DNA of 64,000 nucleotides from Streptomyces sp. MP131-18 (GTDB taxonomy: Bacteria; Actinomycetota; Actinomycetes; Streptomycetales; Streptomycetaceae), in the NCBI RefSeq assembly GCF_001984575.1, contig NZ_LZNS01000001.1:809938-873937 (forward strand). The letters are read 5' to 3'. The notes under the pieces are model-generated. The model saw only the letters and a program-made list of their open reading frames with translations, made no database searches and was not told the origin of the DNA. How positions within the stretch are numbered: the stretch's first letter is position 1; every line of letters starts with the position of its first letter. This document shows positions 51,974 to 59,947 of the stretch, in pieces. A program made the translations under genes and the position numbers.

Positions 51974-53062
51974 TCAGTCGCCGCCGTCCAGATCCTTCCT
52001 GCGGCGGCCGAGCGTGAAGCGGTCGCCGGCGTCGTGCAGCTCGTAGAGCTTGGCGCGGCTGTCGGGGGAGCCGAAGGGCCGGTGCAGCACCAGCATGAGA
52101 GTGCCGTCGAAGGTGCGGAACGGCATGCCGTGGCCCGCGTTGTCCCCGACCAGGACGGGGAGCAGGTCCCAGGGGCCGGCGAGCGTGCCGGAGCGGGAAC
52201 GGGCCTGGGTCTGCACGTAGCCCTGGGTGCCGGCCGGGCCGAGGTAGGTGGACCACAGCATCAGCAGCTCGCCGGTGCGGCTGCGGAACAGCTGGGGGCC
52301 GTCGGTGACGTAGGGCGGCAGGGCCGCCTCGTCGGTGGCCAGCCGCGTCTCCAGCCAGGGGGCGCCGGAGGCGCGGAAGAGGTGGACGGGGTCGCCGGTG
52401 GTCCCGCTCAGGTCGGGGCGCAGGCGGATGGCCTCCATGGTGCCGTCGAGTCGCTGAATCCACTCGTGGGCGTAGACCAGCCAGGGCTCGCCGTCCTCGA
52501 CGAAGAGGGTCCCGTCCAGGCTCATGAACGTGTCGGGGGTGTGCGGACGCCCGGGGTCCAGGAGCCGGAACGGACCGTAGGGGGAGTCGGCGACCGCGAC
52601 GGAGGTGCCGCGCCGGTAGGTGCGGATGAGCACGTCCGGCGGCTCGGCCAGGGTCTGCTCCTCGTCGTGCAGCGTGAGGAAGAGGTACCACTTGCCCGCG
52701 TGGTGGTGGACCTCGGGTGCCCAGCCGCCGTCGGCCGCCCAGGCGCCGTCGGGGACGGTGAAGACGGACCAGGGACCCTGCCAGGTGACGAGGTCGCGGC
52801 TGCGGTACAGCAGCGTGCCGGTGCCGGGGATGCCGGTGGCCTCGGGGCGGTTGCGCAGGTAGAGGAAGTAGTGGCCGTGGCGGCGGTGGGCCACGATGAA
52901 CGGGTCGTGCGCCCACAGCTCGGGCAGCCGCAGGCCGCGGGGCGGTGGCGGGCCGGCCGGCGCGGCGTCCGCGGCGGCGGCCGCGGCGCCAGGTCCTGCG
53001 GCGGCTGCCGCAGCGGCGGCGCCCGCGGCTCCGATGACCGTTCTGCGTCCGACGGGGGTCAT
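51974..53062 (-). CDS. Tat-exported family 43-like glycoside hydrolase
   Basis: 362-aa secreted five-bladed beta-propeller glycosidase. The N-terminus GRRTVIGAAGAAAAAAAAG is a twin-arginine signal, with cleavage expected near residue 45. WAHDPFIVAHRRHGHYFLY carries the first catalytic aspartate; WAPEVHHHAGKWYLF, the DGTLFVEDGEPWLVYAHEWI block with the middle aspartate/glutamate and HGMPFRTFDG complete a GH43-like fold. Arabinan or xylan side chains are possible substrates. ATG 53062 has GGAGG 7 nt upstream. An inverted pair of AACGATTC boxes precedes it. Confidence 0.85.
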   Translation of the reverse strand: MTPVGRRTVIGAAGAAAAAAAAGPGAAAAAADAAPAGPPPPRGLRLPELWAHDPFIVAHRRHGHYFLYLRNRPEATGIPGTGTLLYRSRDLVTWQGPWSVFTVPDGAWAADGGWAPEVHHHAGKWYLFLTLHDEEQTLAEPPDVLIRTYRRGTSVAVADSPYGPFRLLDPGRPHTPDTFMSLDGTLFVEDGEPWLVYAHEWIQRLDGTMEAIRLRPDLSGTTGDPVHLFRASGAPWLETRLATDEAALPPYVTDGPQLFRSRTGELLMLWSTYLGPAGTQGYVQTQARSRSGTLAGPWDLLPVLVGDNAGHGMPFRTFDGTLMLVLHRPFGSPDSRAKLYELHDAGDRFTLGRRRKDLDGGD

Positions 53063-53079
53063 GGGCACCCCTCCACCTT

Positions 53080-53111
53080 GAATCGTTTAAACCGGCCCGT
53101 GGGAACGATTC
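53080..53111. promoter_or_regulatory. Inverted AACGATTC boxes upstream of GH43-like gene
   Basis: GAATCGTT (53080-53087) and AACGATTC (53104-53111) are inverted copies 24 bp apart, centre to centre. The first adjoins the palindrome GTTTAAAC and the second forms GGAACGATTCC. They lie 18-49 bp upstream of the start and look like sites of a sugar-responsive repressor. Confidence 0.5.
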
Positions 53112-53217
53112 CACGGCGCCCGTCGCAGGGTCAACCCCCGTGCGCATGCGGAACCGCGGCCCCTGGTGCACGGTGGTAACCGGAGAAAACCGAGCGCAGG
53201 TACGCCGGGAGGCGAAC

Positions 53218-53457
53218 ATGAGCGAGCACATCTACCGGGTGACCGAGATCGTCGGGTCCTCGCACGAAGGGCTGGACGACGCGATCCGCAAGGGGATCGA
53301 CCGGGCCGCCCAGACGCTCCGCCAGCTGGACTGGTTCGAGGTGACGCAGATCCGCGGGCACATCGTGGACGGCAGTGTCGAGCACTTCCAGGTGGGGCTG
53401 AAGGTCGGCTTCCGCCTGGAGGCGGGCGAGGGCGACGGGGACGGGGCGGGCGGCTGA
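53218..53457 (+). CDS. Dodecin (flavin-binding)
   Basis: 79-aa dodecin, a small flavin-storage protein forming hollow dodecamers. HIYRVTEIVGSSHEGLDDAI, the flavin-stacking tryptophan in QLDWFEV and RGHIVDGSVEHFQVGLKVGFRLE match the family over its full length. The last ten residues are a Gly/Asp tail. ATG 53218 has GGGAGG at good spacing. It is divergent from the GH43-like gene and converges on the crotonase gene. Confidence 0.93.
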   Translation: MSEHIYRVTEIVGSSHEGLDDAIRKGIDRAAQTLRQLDWFEVTQIRGHIVDGSVEHFQVGLKVGFRLEAGEGDGDGAGG

Positions 53458-53484
53458 GCCGCCCCGCCCAGGCCGCCCGTTCCC

Positions 53485-54270
53485 TCAGCCTTCGCCGCGC
53501 TCGTGCCGGCGCGCCGCGAGCGCGGCGGCGAGCAGATCGCCCTCCAGGATCGAGGCGTCCGCGATGCGCGAGGCGGCGGCGTAGGAGTTCAGCACGGACT
53601 TGGTGACGCGCAGCGCCACCGGTGAGCGCCGCACCAGGGGCCTGATCCACTCCTGGATCACGCCGTCCAGCTCGTGCTCGGCGGCGACCCGGTGGAGTAT
53701 CGACATCTGCCAGGCGGCAGCGGCGTCGAAGCTGCTGCCCAGGAGCAGCAGCTCACGGACGCGGGCGGCGCCCGCCTCCTGCACCAGCCGGGGCAGGGCC
53801 CCGCCCCAGGCGATCGGCAGGCCGACCGCCAGCTCCGGCATGCGGAAGCGGGTGGTGTCCGCGCCGGCGCGCAGGTCGCAGAACAGCGAGAGTGCCAGCC
53901 CGGCACCGACCACCCGCCCGTGCAGCCGGGCGATGGTGACCGCGCTGCTGCCCGCGAGCGCGTCGCACACGTCGCGGGCCTTGGCGCCCAGGGCGGTGAT
54001 GCGCCCGCCGGTGGGGTCCTGGGCCATGAGGGCGTCGTACTCGCCCAGGTCGCCGCCGAGGGAGAAGTCGGCGCCCGCGCCGGAGAGCACCAGCACGCGG
54101 ATACCCGGGTCGTCGCGGACCGCGGTCAGCACGGTGAGCAGCTCGGCCAGCACCTCTTCGGTGACGGCGTTGCCCGACTCCGGGGTGTTGAGCCGCACCT
54201 GCACGACGTGCCCGTCCCGGCTGACGAAAAGACTGCGGAACTCGGGGGGCGTCCCCGCGCCAGGTCTCAT
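53485..54270 (-). CDS. Enoyl-CoA hydratase/isomerase family protein
   Basis: 261-aa crotonase-fold protein. The oxyanion-hole blocks are VLVLSGAGADFSLGGDLGEYD and IARLHGRVVGAGLALSLFCDLR. At the usual catalytic positions the hydratase glutamates are not both obvious (MPELAVGLPIAWGG), so the reaction is uncertain. ATG 54270 overlaps the P450 stop as ATGA, making it the last gene of the conservon-P450 operon. This coupling suggests that it acts on a CoA-linked substrate of the same pathway. Confidence 0.85.
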   Translation of the reverse strand: MRPGAGTPPEFRSLFVSRDGHVVQVRLNTPESGNAVTEEVLAELLTVLTAVRDDPGIRVLVLSGAGADFSLGGDLGEYDALMAQDPTGGRITALGAKARDVCDALAGSSAVTIARLHGRVVGAGLALSLFCDLRAGADTTRFRMPELAVGLPIAWGGALPRLVQEAGAARVRELLLLGSSFDAAAAWQMSILHRVAAEHELDGVIQEWIRPLVRRSPVALRVTKSVLNSYAAASRIADASILEGDLLAAALAARRHERGEG

Positions 54271-55529
54271 CGGTCGACGACGTGCAGAGCGGCCAGGCGG
54301 CGGAACGCCACGCGTGGCTCCCACTGCGGCGGGGAGCTGACGCGCAGCGAGGGGAACCGCCGCAGGAGCGCGTCGAGCAGCACCTGGGCCTGCAACCGGG
54401 CCAGCCCCGCACCGATGCAGTAGTGAACGCCGCCGCCGAACGCCAGATGGCTCAGGCTGCGGCCGGAGCGCCGGATGTCGAAGACGTCGGGGTCGGAAAC
54501 GCTGGCCGGGTCGCGGTTCGCGGATGCGATCAGGACGTGCACCAGCTCGTCGGCCCGGAAGGGGACACCGGCCAGGACGGTGTCCTCGCCGGCGACGCGC
54601 GTGGTGACGTGCACCGGCGGGTCGTAGCGCAGGATCTCCTCGACGGCGCGCGGGACTTCCTCGGGGTGCTCGCGGAGCCAGTTCCGCTGGCGGGGGTGCT
54701 GGTCGAGGAGCACCACCAGGTTGTTCAGCAGCATGGAGGTGGTCTCCAGCGCGGCGCCCACGATGAACATGGCGAGGAAGTAGACGGCCTCGTCGGCCCG
54801 TTCGCGGTCGGGCTCCAGCTCGTCCCACGTACGAATCCAGCCGGACAGCACATCGTCGCCCAGGTGGGCACGGCGGTCGCGGACCAGGCCGGTGAAGTAG
54901 TCGCGCATGCCAACGGCGCCGGCGTCGGCCGCGGCCATCTGACTGGGCGAGGGCAGCAATTCCTGTGCGTAGAGATGGGCGTGGCTGAATGAACGGACCG
55001 TCGCATGGTCTTCGTTCGGCATTCCGAGCCAGTGGCCCATTACCGCGATCGTCAGTTCTTCGCTGACCAGGGCGGAGAAGTCGGCCTCACCGTCACGCAT
55101 GTGGTCGGTGAGGTTGTCGAGAAGGCGGTTGACTATGTCGGTCACCGGCCCGCGCAGCCGGGTGAGCGTGTTGCGGTCGAATATGTTGCCCACGGAGCGC
55201 CTGTGACGCGTGTGCTCCGGCGGGTTGAGCCCCTGGAGAACGTGTCCGAGCTCCCGGGAGGCGGGCGCCTGCCAGCGGCTGCCGGCCTGCTGACGTGCGC
55301 GCCAGTCGTCATCGAGCGCGGCCCAGGTCTTGCTGCGCAGGACCTGGTCGCACACCTCGTAGGTGGTCAGGAAATGCGCCCCCCAGGGTGCGGGAACGAC
55401 ATCTCCCATGGACCTGAATTCGCTGTATATGGGATAGGGGTCAGCCTGTCCCCGCGACGCGCGTAGACGCGATACTTGGGAGACAATGGAACGTGGATCG
55501 ATCGCCGTGATTCCTTCAGCAAGTTCCAC
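54267..55529 (-). CDS. Cytochrome P450 (canonical)
   Basis: 420-aa soluble class I P450. The heme loop is FGGGVHYCIGAG with thiolate C371; the K-helix ExxR is present (E298-x-x-R301 in VEEILRYDP), and the I helix FIVGAALETTSMLL has the acid-alcohol-like ETT. I chose GTG 55529 because AAAGGAG lies 5 nt upstream; the frame extends 16 codons further without a ribosome site. It follows the CYP157-like gene by 159 bp that contain a hairpin and a BldD-like box. The substrate is unknown, and no ferredoxin gene is adjacent. Confidence 0.9.
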   Translation of the reverse strand: MELAEGITAIDPRSIVSQVSRLRASRGQADPYPIYSEFRSMGDVVPAPWGAHFLTTYEVCDQVLRSKTWAALDDDWRARQQAGSRWQAPASRELGHVLQGLNPPEHTRHRRSVGNIFDRNTLTRLRGPVTDIVNRLLDNLTDHMRDGEADFSALVSEELTIAVMGHWLGMPNEDHATVRSFSHAHLYAQELLPSPSQMAAADAGAVGMRDYFTGLVRDRRAHLGDDVLSGWIRTWDELEPDRERADEAVYFLAMFIVGAALETTSMLLNNLVVLLDQHPRQRNWLREHPEEVPRAVEEILRYDPPVHVTTRVAGEDTVLAGVPFRADELVHVLIASANRDPASVSDPDVFDIRRSGRSLSHLAFGGGVHYCIGAGLARLQAQVLLDALLRRFPSLRVSSPPQWEPRVAFRRLAALHVVDR

Positions 55530-55652
55530 GAATACTCCTTTGAGGCCCGCCGGGTAGGTCACATGACTGCCCGTCATCCGACGCGCGGTCTGGCAGTCGA
55601 TGCGACCTCCGGCACCATTACCCCCGTAATCCGTTTTTCACACATATGCCGT

Positions 55653-55666
55653 GGGGGTATGCCCCC
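55653..55666. terminator. Hairpin GGGGG-N4-CCCCC between the P450 genes
   Basis: A 5-bp GC stem with a 4-nt loop, 23 bp beyond the CYP157-like stop codon and 124 bp before the next P450 start. It may attenuate read-through between the two. Confidence 0.4.
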
Positions 55667-55678
55667 GTTAACTGTGTC

Positions 55679-55691
55679 ACACGCAGCGTCA
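55679..55691 (-). promoter_or_regulatory. BldD-box-like sequence
   Basis: On the minus strand TGACGCTGCGTGT matches 8 of 9 defined positions of the BldD consensus TNACNC(A/T)GNGTNA as I remember it, and it overlaps the CYP157-like stop codon. It lies 150 bp upstream of the second P450 gene. Confidence 0.3.
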
Positions 55692-57065
55692 CACGCGCCA
55701 CCAGTTGAGGAAGGAGCTCCACCAGCCCTTGCGCTCCGCACGGCCCCTGGCCTGGCCGGAACCCGCCGTAGGCCCCCGGTCCGCGGCGGTCGCGGGGGTG
55801 GTGGGCCGCTGGACCGGAGTGAAGCGCGCGGGGAGGGAGCTCAGCGCACGGTGGAAGACCCCCGGGCGCCACTCCAGGCTCTCGGCGGGCACGGCCAGTT
55901 CGATGTCCGGCACCTCGTTGAGAAGGCGCTCGATGGCTCCGGTCGCGATCAGGGAGGCGGACTCCTTGATCGGGCACGCGTGCGGGCCCGCCCCCCAGGC
56001 GAGGTGGGCGCGCTTGCTGAGCATCTGCCGCGAGGAGGAGAGCGCCGGATCGGTGTTGGCGGCAGCAAAGCTGATCAGCACGGGAGAGTAGGCCGGGAGC
56101 TTCACCCCGCCGAGTTCCGTGTCCCGCACCGGGAAGTGCGTGGCGTAGTTCGCTATGGGGGGCGAGTTCCACAGCACCTCGTTCAGTGCGTCCTCGACGA
56201 GCAGTCCGCCGCCGTAGAGCCCGCCGAAGAAGCGCTCGTCGGACAGGATGAGGAGCAGGCCGTTGGCGATGAGGTTGCGCTCCGGCTCGATGCCCGCGCC
56301 CAGCATGATCGTGATCTGGTGCAGCATCTCCTCGTCGGAGAGCTTCGCGGGGTGCTCCATCATCCAGGAGGTGATGTCGTCGCCCGGCTCGGCGCGCTTC
56401 TGGGCGACGAGCTGGATCAGGCTGCCGGCCAGCTCCTGGTTGGCAGCCTCGGCGTCGATGCCGTCGAAGATGCCGGTGAACCCGTGGATCAGGCGGTCAC
56501 CGATCTCCGCGGAGGCGCCGAACAGCTCGTTGAAGACCAGGAACGTCAGCGGCTTCGCGTAGTCGTTCAGCAGGTCGACGGTGCCCTTGTACTTGAACTG
56601 GTCGGCCAGATAGGCGGACACACGCTCCACATGGCGGCTGACGCGGTAGGCGTCGAGCCGCGCCAGGCTGTCGGAGACGGCCTGGCGCAGCCTCAGGTGC
56701 TCCGCGCCGTCGGCGAAGAGCACGTTGGGCCGGTAGCCCATCATGCCGAGGACGGGGCTGTCCTGCGGCAGGAGGCCGTCCTCCAGCGCTCGCCAGCGGC
56801 GTGAGTCCCGGGTGAACGCGTCCGGGTTCTGGAGGACTTGCAGGGCCGCCGCGTAGTCGGTGACCAGGGTGGCGTCCACCCCCGGTGCCAGTTCGACGGG
56901 TGCCGCCGGCCCGTAGGCGCGCATCGCCTCGTAGTAGGCCTGGGGGTCGGCGGCGAACTCCGGTCCGTACAGCGGAATCCTGGTGGCTGCGTCCTGGGCG
57001 GGGCTTCCGCCCTGGTGCGCGGGGCAGCCGGGGGGTGGTGTCCCGGGACCAGAGAAAGAGTTCAT
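55689..57065 (-). CDS. cvnE: CYP157-like cytochrome P450 lacking ExxR
   Basis: 458-aa P450 in the fifth position of the conservon. The cysteine ligand is C364 in WGAGPHACP, with Pro in place of the usual Gly after it. The K-helix ExxR is replaced by E296-V-L-W299, and the I helix reads LGAGIEPE without the usual Thr. The CYP157 family of streptomycetes is known to lack ExxR and to sit in conservons. The C-terminal 45 residues are a basic Pro/Gly-rich extension ending WWSSFLNWWRV. ATG 57065 overlaps cvnD as ATGA. Confidence 0.9.
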   Translation of the reverse strand: MNSFSGPGTPPPGCPAHQGGSPAQDAATRIPLYGPEFAADPQAYYEAMRAYGPAAPVELAPGVDATLVTDYAAALQVLQNPDAFTRDSRRWRALEDGLLPQDSPVLGMMGYRPNVLFADGAEHLRLRQAVSDSLARLDAYRVSRHVERVSAYLADQFKYKGTVDLLNDYAKPLTFLVFNELFGASAEIGDRLIHGFTGIFDGIDAEAANQELAGSLIQLVAQKRAEPGDDITSWMMEHPAKLSDEEMLHQITIMLGAGIEPERNLIANGLLLILSDERFFGGLYGGGLLVEDALNEVLWNSPPIANYATHFPVRDTELGGVKLPAYSPVLISFAAANTDPALSSSRQMLSKRAHLAWGAGPHACPIKESASLIATGAIERLLNEVPDIELAVPAESLEWRPGVFHRALSSLPARFTPVQRPTTPATAADRGPTAGSGQARGRAERKGWWSSFLNWWRV

Positions 57066-57664
57066 CGTTGCTCCTGACGGGTGCGACTCTGGAGGTAGCG
57101 GACGAGCGAAACCAGCGCCTTGGCCGATGACTTCTCGTCACGCGCGTCACAGGTGATGATCGGCGTCTCGGGAAGGAGGTCCAGCGCTTCCCGGAGTTCC
57201 GACTCGGCCCTGGCCTGGTTGCCGTCGAAGTGGTTGACGGCGATGGCGTACGGAATGCCGTACTTCTCCACCAGGTCCATCACGGCGAAGGACTCCTTGA
57301 GCCGCTGGGGGTCGACCAGCACCAGCGCACCGAGCGCCCCCCGCGTCATGTCCTCCCACACCTGGACGAAGCGCTGCTGCCCCGGTGTGCCGAAGAGGTA
57401 GAGAACGAGCCGGTCGTTGAGGGTGAGACGTCCGAAATCCATGGCGACGGTGGTCGTGGTCTTGCCCTTGACCCCTTTGAGGTCGTCCACGTCCGCCGCC
57501 GCCTGCGTCATCGTTTCCTCGGTGCGCAGCGGGGGAATTTCGGAGAGCGTTCCGATGAACGTCGTCTTGCCTACCGCGAAATGGCCCACGACGAGGATCT
57601 TTGCGGCGATCTGCACCTTGTCGTGCAGATGCCGCGCGTCACCCGAAACGTGCCTGGAGTCCAT
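57062..57664 (-). CDS. cvnD: Conservon GTPase CvnD
   Basis: 200-aa small Ras-like GTPase. The P loop is GHFAVGKTT, G3 is FGTPGQQRF, and G4 is NHFDG in place of NKxD, as is usual in CvnD proteins. It is thought to dock with CvnA-C at the membrane like a G-protein complex. ATG 57664 has AGGAGG 7 nt upstream and overlaps cvnC by 26 nt. Confidence 0.93.
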   Translation of the reverse strand: MDSRHVSGDARHLHDKVQIAAKILVVGHFAVGKTTFIGTLSEIPPLRTEETMTQAAADVDDLKGVKGKTTTTVAMDFGRLTLNDRLVLYLFGTPGQQRFVQVWEDMTRGALGALVLVDPQRLKESFAVMDLVEKYGIPYAIAVNHFDGNQARAESELREALDLLPETPIITCDARDEKSSAKALVSLVRYLQSRTRQEQR

Positions 57665-58013
57665 CCAGCACCTCCTGAAGGACCTGAATGTCGGTGAGCT
57701 GGGCAGCAGGCACCGGGGCACGGGTGAGGATGTGGCCGCCCTCGGCGAGATCGGACAGCAAAACCTTGACGACGCCGATGGGCAGTCTCATGTGGCCGGC
57801 TATTTCGGCCACGGAGAGGTAGCCGCCCTCGCACAGTTCGACCAGGCTTCTCTTCTCCGGGTCGAGACGGCTCTTCTGCTGCTGGTCGGGGGCCGCTGTG
57901 ATCAGCGTGACCAGCTCGAACCTGTCACCATCGGCGATTTCCCGGCCATTTGTGATGACATACGGCCGTACTAATCCGACGGATTCGGGCTCTTGCTCAT
58001 CGGGTGCGGTCAT
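57639..58013 (-). CDS. cvnC: Conservon protein CvnC (DUF742)
   Basis: 124-aa DUF742 protein. VRPYVITNGR at the N-terminus is the family hallmark, and a helical region KRSLVELCEGGYLSVAEIAG followed by PIGVVKVLLSDLAEGGHI resembles a winged helix. It is part of the CvnA-D membrane-associated complex; its biochemical role is unknown. It starts at ATG 58013, overlapping cvnB as ATGA, and overlaps cvnD by 26 nt. Confidence 0.92.
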   Translation of the reverse strand: MTAPDEQEPESVGLVRPYVITNGREIADGDRFELVTLITAAPDQQQKSRLDPEKRSLVELCEGGYLSVAEIAGHMRLPIGVVKVLLSDLAEGGHILTRAPVPAAQLTDIQVLQEVLDGLQARFG

Positions 58014-58411
58014 GCCTGAATACCAGTATTCTCGCGGGGCGGGGTGGTCAGTGCCTTACCGAGCTGCGCGACCAGCTGCTGCATCCGGAAGGTGATGTCT
58101 GCCATATCGACGCTGGGCGAAGCGGAAACCGCCAGGTAGGCGCCCTCACCGGCAGAAATGAGGAAGACCCAGCCGCCGTCGAATTCCACGACGGTCTGCC
58201 GCCATTGCATGGCCGCGCCGCCGCTGAAACCGGCGACCGTGCGGCTGAGGGACTGCATGCCGCTCATCGCGGCGGCAACCGTGTCCGCATGGTCCTTGTC
58301 GACGTCCTTGGAACGTGCCATGAGCAGGCCGTCGGCGGACACCAGGATCGCGTGCCGCGCCCCCGGGACCTCGAGCGCGCCCTCAAGCATCCACGCCAGT
58401 TCGGTGTTCAC
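58010..58411 (-). CDS. cvnB: Conservon roadblock/LC7 protein CvnB
   Basis: 133-aa roadblock/LC7 domain protein. AWMLEGALEVPGARHAILVSADGLLMARS is the first half of the fold (split after VPGA), followed by QWRQTVVEFDGGWVFLISAGEGAYLAVSA. Such proteins regulate small GTPases, here probably CvnD. The ATG overlaps the cvnA stop by 4 nt, so the conservon genes are strictly coupled. Confidence 0.93.
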   Translation of the reverse strand: MNTELAWMLEGALEVPGARHAILVSADGLLMARSKDVDKDHADTVAAAMSGMQSLSRTVAGFSGGAAMQWRQTVVEFDGGWVFLISAGEGAYLAVSASPSVDMADITFRMQQLVAQLGKALTTPPRENTGIQA

Positions 58412-59526
58412 TGAACCTCAAACCCTTCCCTGCTCGGATCGGCGCTGCGGCCGGACTGCGTGCCCCGCTGGAAGGCGCCCATGATCGAGGCGGTCTCCTC
58501 GCTGGACCGCGCGCGGTTCGAGGCGTCCGCGGCGTCCGTTTCGGGAACGATGGCGATGGGAGCCCTCCTGCGGCGCTTGGGCAACCCGCCCGCGGTCTCC
58601 CCGGCCTCTTCCGGCTCGGGCATGGCGGCGGGAGTCTCGGGCACCGGCGCGTTCTGCGGTTCAGGCATGCTGGTGAGCAGCTCCTGGGGAAGAAGGACCA
58701 CGGCGCGCACACCCCCATAGGGTGATGCGGTGTCCACGGACACACTGAATCCGTAGCGCGCGGCGAGCACGCCGATGACGGCGAAGCCGAACTGCGGCGG
58801 GTTGCCCAACTCGGTGACGCTCACCGGGTGTTCCCCGGACAGCAGCCGCGCGGCCCTGCTCTTCTCCTCCTCGTTCATGCCGACGCCCGCGTCGTCGATG
58901 ATGACGCAGACGCCCTTGGGAACGGTCCTGATGTTGATGTCGATGGTCGTCTCGGGGGCCGAGTAGCTGGTGGCGTTGTCCAGCAGCTCGGCCAGGACGA
59001 GGGCGACCGGCTCGACGACCTGGCTGATGACCGCGAAGTTGGTCTGCGAGCGGATCTCGACGCGGGTGAAGTGCCGGATGCGGCCCTTGGCGCTGCGCGC
59101 CACGTCGTACACCGAGGCAACGGTCCGCTGCCGTCCCAGCCAGCCGTCGCACAGCACGGAGACGGACTGTGCCCGCCTGCCGAACTGCGAGTTCATGTGG
59201 TCGATTTCCAGGAGGTCCTGGAGGAACTGCTGGTCGCCGTACTTGCCCTGCACCTTGGAAATGGCGAGCTGCTGCTCGTTCGCGAGGCCCTGAAGGGTTC
59301 GCATGGCCGACTTGAGGGCCGTCTTGGTGGCGTCCTCCGCGCGCAGCCGCGCCTCTTCTACGGCGTCGCTGAAGGTGTCCTCCAGCTCGGTATGGCGCGA
59401 TTCGAGCTCGGTCTTCTCAAGACGCAGCTTCGCATTGGACTTCCGCCCTCGATATATCACTGTTGCGGCGAGGGGAGCCCCGACGACCAGCCCCCAGAGG
59501 GCTGGGTCCTGAAGGTATTGGCTCAT
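58408..59526 (-). CDS. cvnA: Conservon sensor ATPase CvnA
   Basis: 372-aa histidine-kinase-like protein. An N-terminal membrane helix (about 10-26) is followed by a long coiled coil (about 30-95), a DHp-like region LLEIDHMNSQFGRRAQSVSVL, and a HATPase with VLAELLDNATSYSAP and DDAGVGM. The C-terminal 80 residues are proline- and acid-rich. It begins the conservon cvnA-B-C-D-P450. Its ribosome site, GAAGAG, is weak. Relatives in S. coelicolor affect development and antibiotic production. Confidence 0.93.
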   Translation of the reverse strand: MSQYLQDPALWGLVVGAPLAATVIYRGRKSNAKLRLEKTELESRHTELEDTFSDAVEEARLRAEDATKTALKSAMRTLQGLANEQQLAISKVQGKYGDQQFLQDLLEIDHMNSQFGRRAQSVSVLCDGWLGRQRTVASVYDVARSAKGRIRHFTRVEIRSQTNFAVISQVVEPVALVLAELLDNATSYSAPETTIDINIRTVPKGVCVIIDDAGVGMNEEEKSRAARLLSGEHPVSVTELGNPPQFGFAVIGVLAARYGFSVSVDTASPYGGVRAVVLLPQELLTSMPEPQNAPVPETPAAMPEPEEAGETAGGLPKRRRRAPIAIVPETDAADASNRARSSEETASIMGAFQRGTQSGRSADPSREGFEVQ

Positions 59527-59929
59527 GAGATTCTCTTCAAAGCTAGTCCGCCAGGTAAATAAAAATTGAGGATGCCGTACTCCTGAATCCGACTTCCCCC
59601 CCGTGCGGATTCCGCCCTACCAACCGGCCCGGCACGGCAACTGAGGCCACCCGGCCTGCCGGGATGTCACCCACCACGCAGGGCGGAGGGTATGCCCGCC
59701 GAACCGCCGTCGCGGCTCCATGCGCCCCACTGACGGCATCTTGCTCCTCAGGGTGAAACCCTCTCGGCTGTTTACCGGTTGGCTCAACGACTTACGCGCG
59801 CTCGGCTCGTTTGGCAAGCCCGGCGATCGTATCATCAGGGCGCGAGGTGGCTACCGTCCACCCGAGTCTCTTACGAGACCTGACGTTCGATCACGAGCGT
59901 TCTGTTTCGGGTCTGTTAATCCCCTTTCA
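59527..59929. other. Non-coding region upstream of the conservon
   Basis: About 400 bp with no supported gene on either strand. The cvnA-proximal 60 bp contain an AT-rich run that should be the promoter. Near 59870 is a small GTCTC-TTAC-GAGAC inverted repeat. I see nothing else. Confidence 0.45.
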
Positions 59930-59947
59930 ACTTCCTCACACGGAAGT
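59930..59947 (-). terminator. Terminator hairpin after PfkB gene
   Basis: ACTTCC and GGAAGT form a 6-bp stem with a 6-nt loop starting at the stop codon of the sugar kinase gene. Confidence 0.4.
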
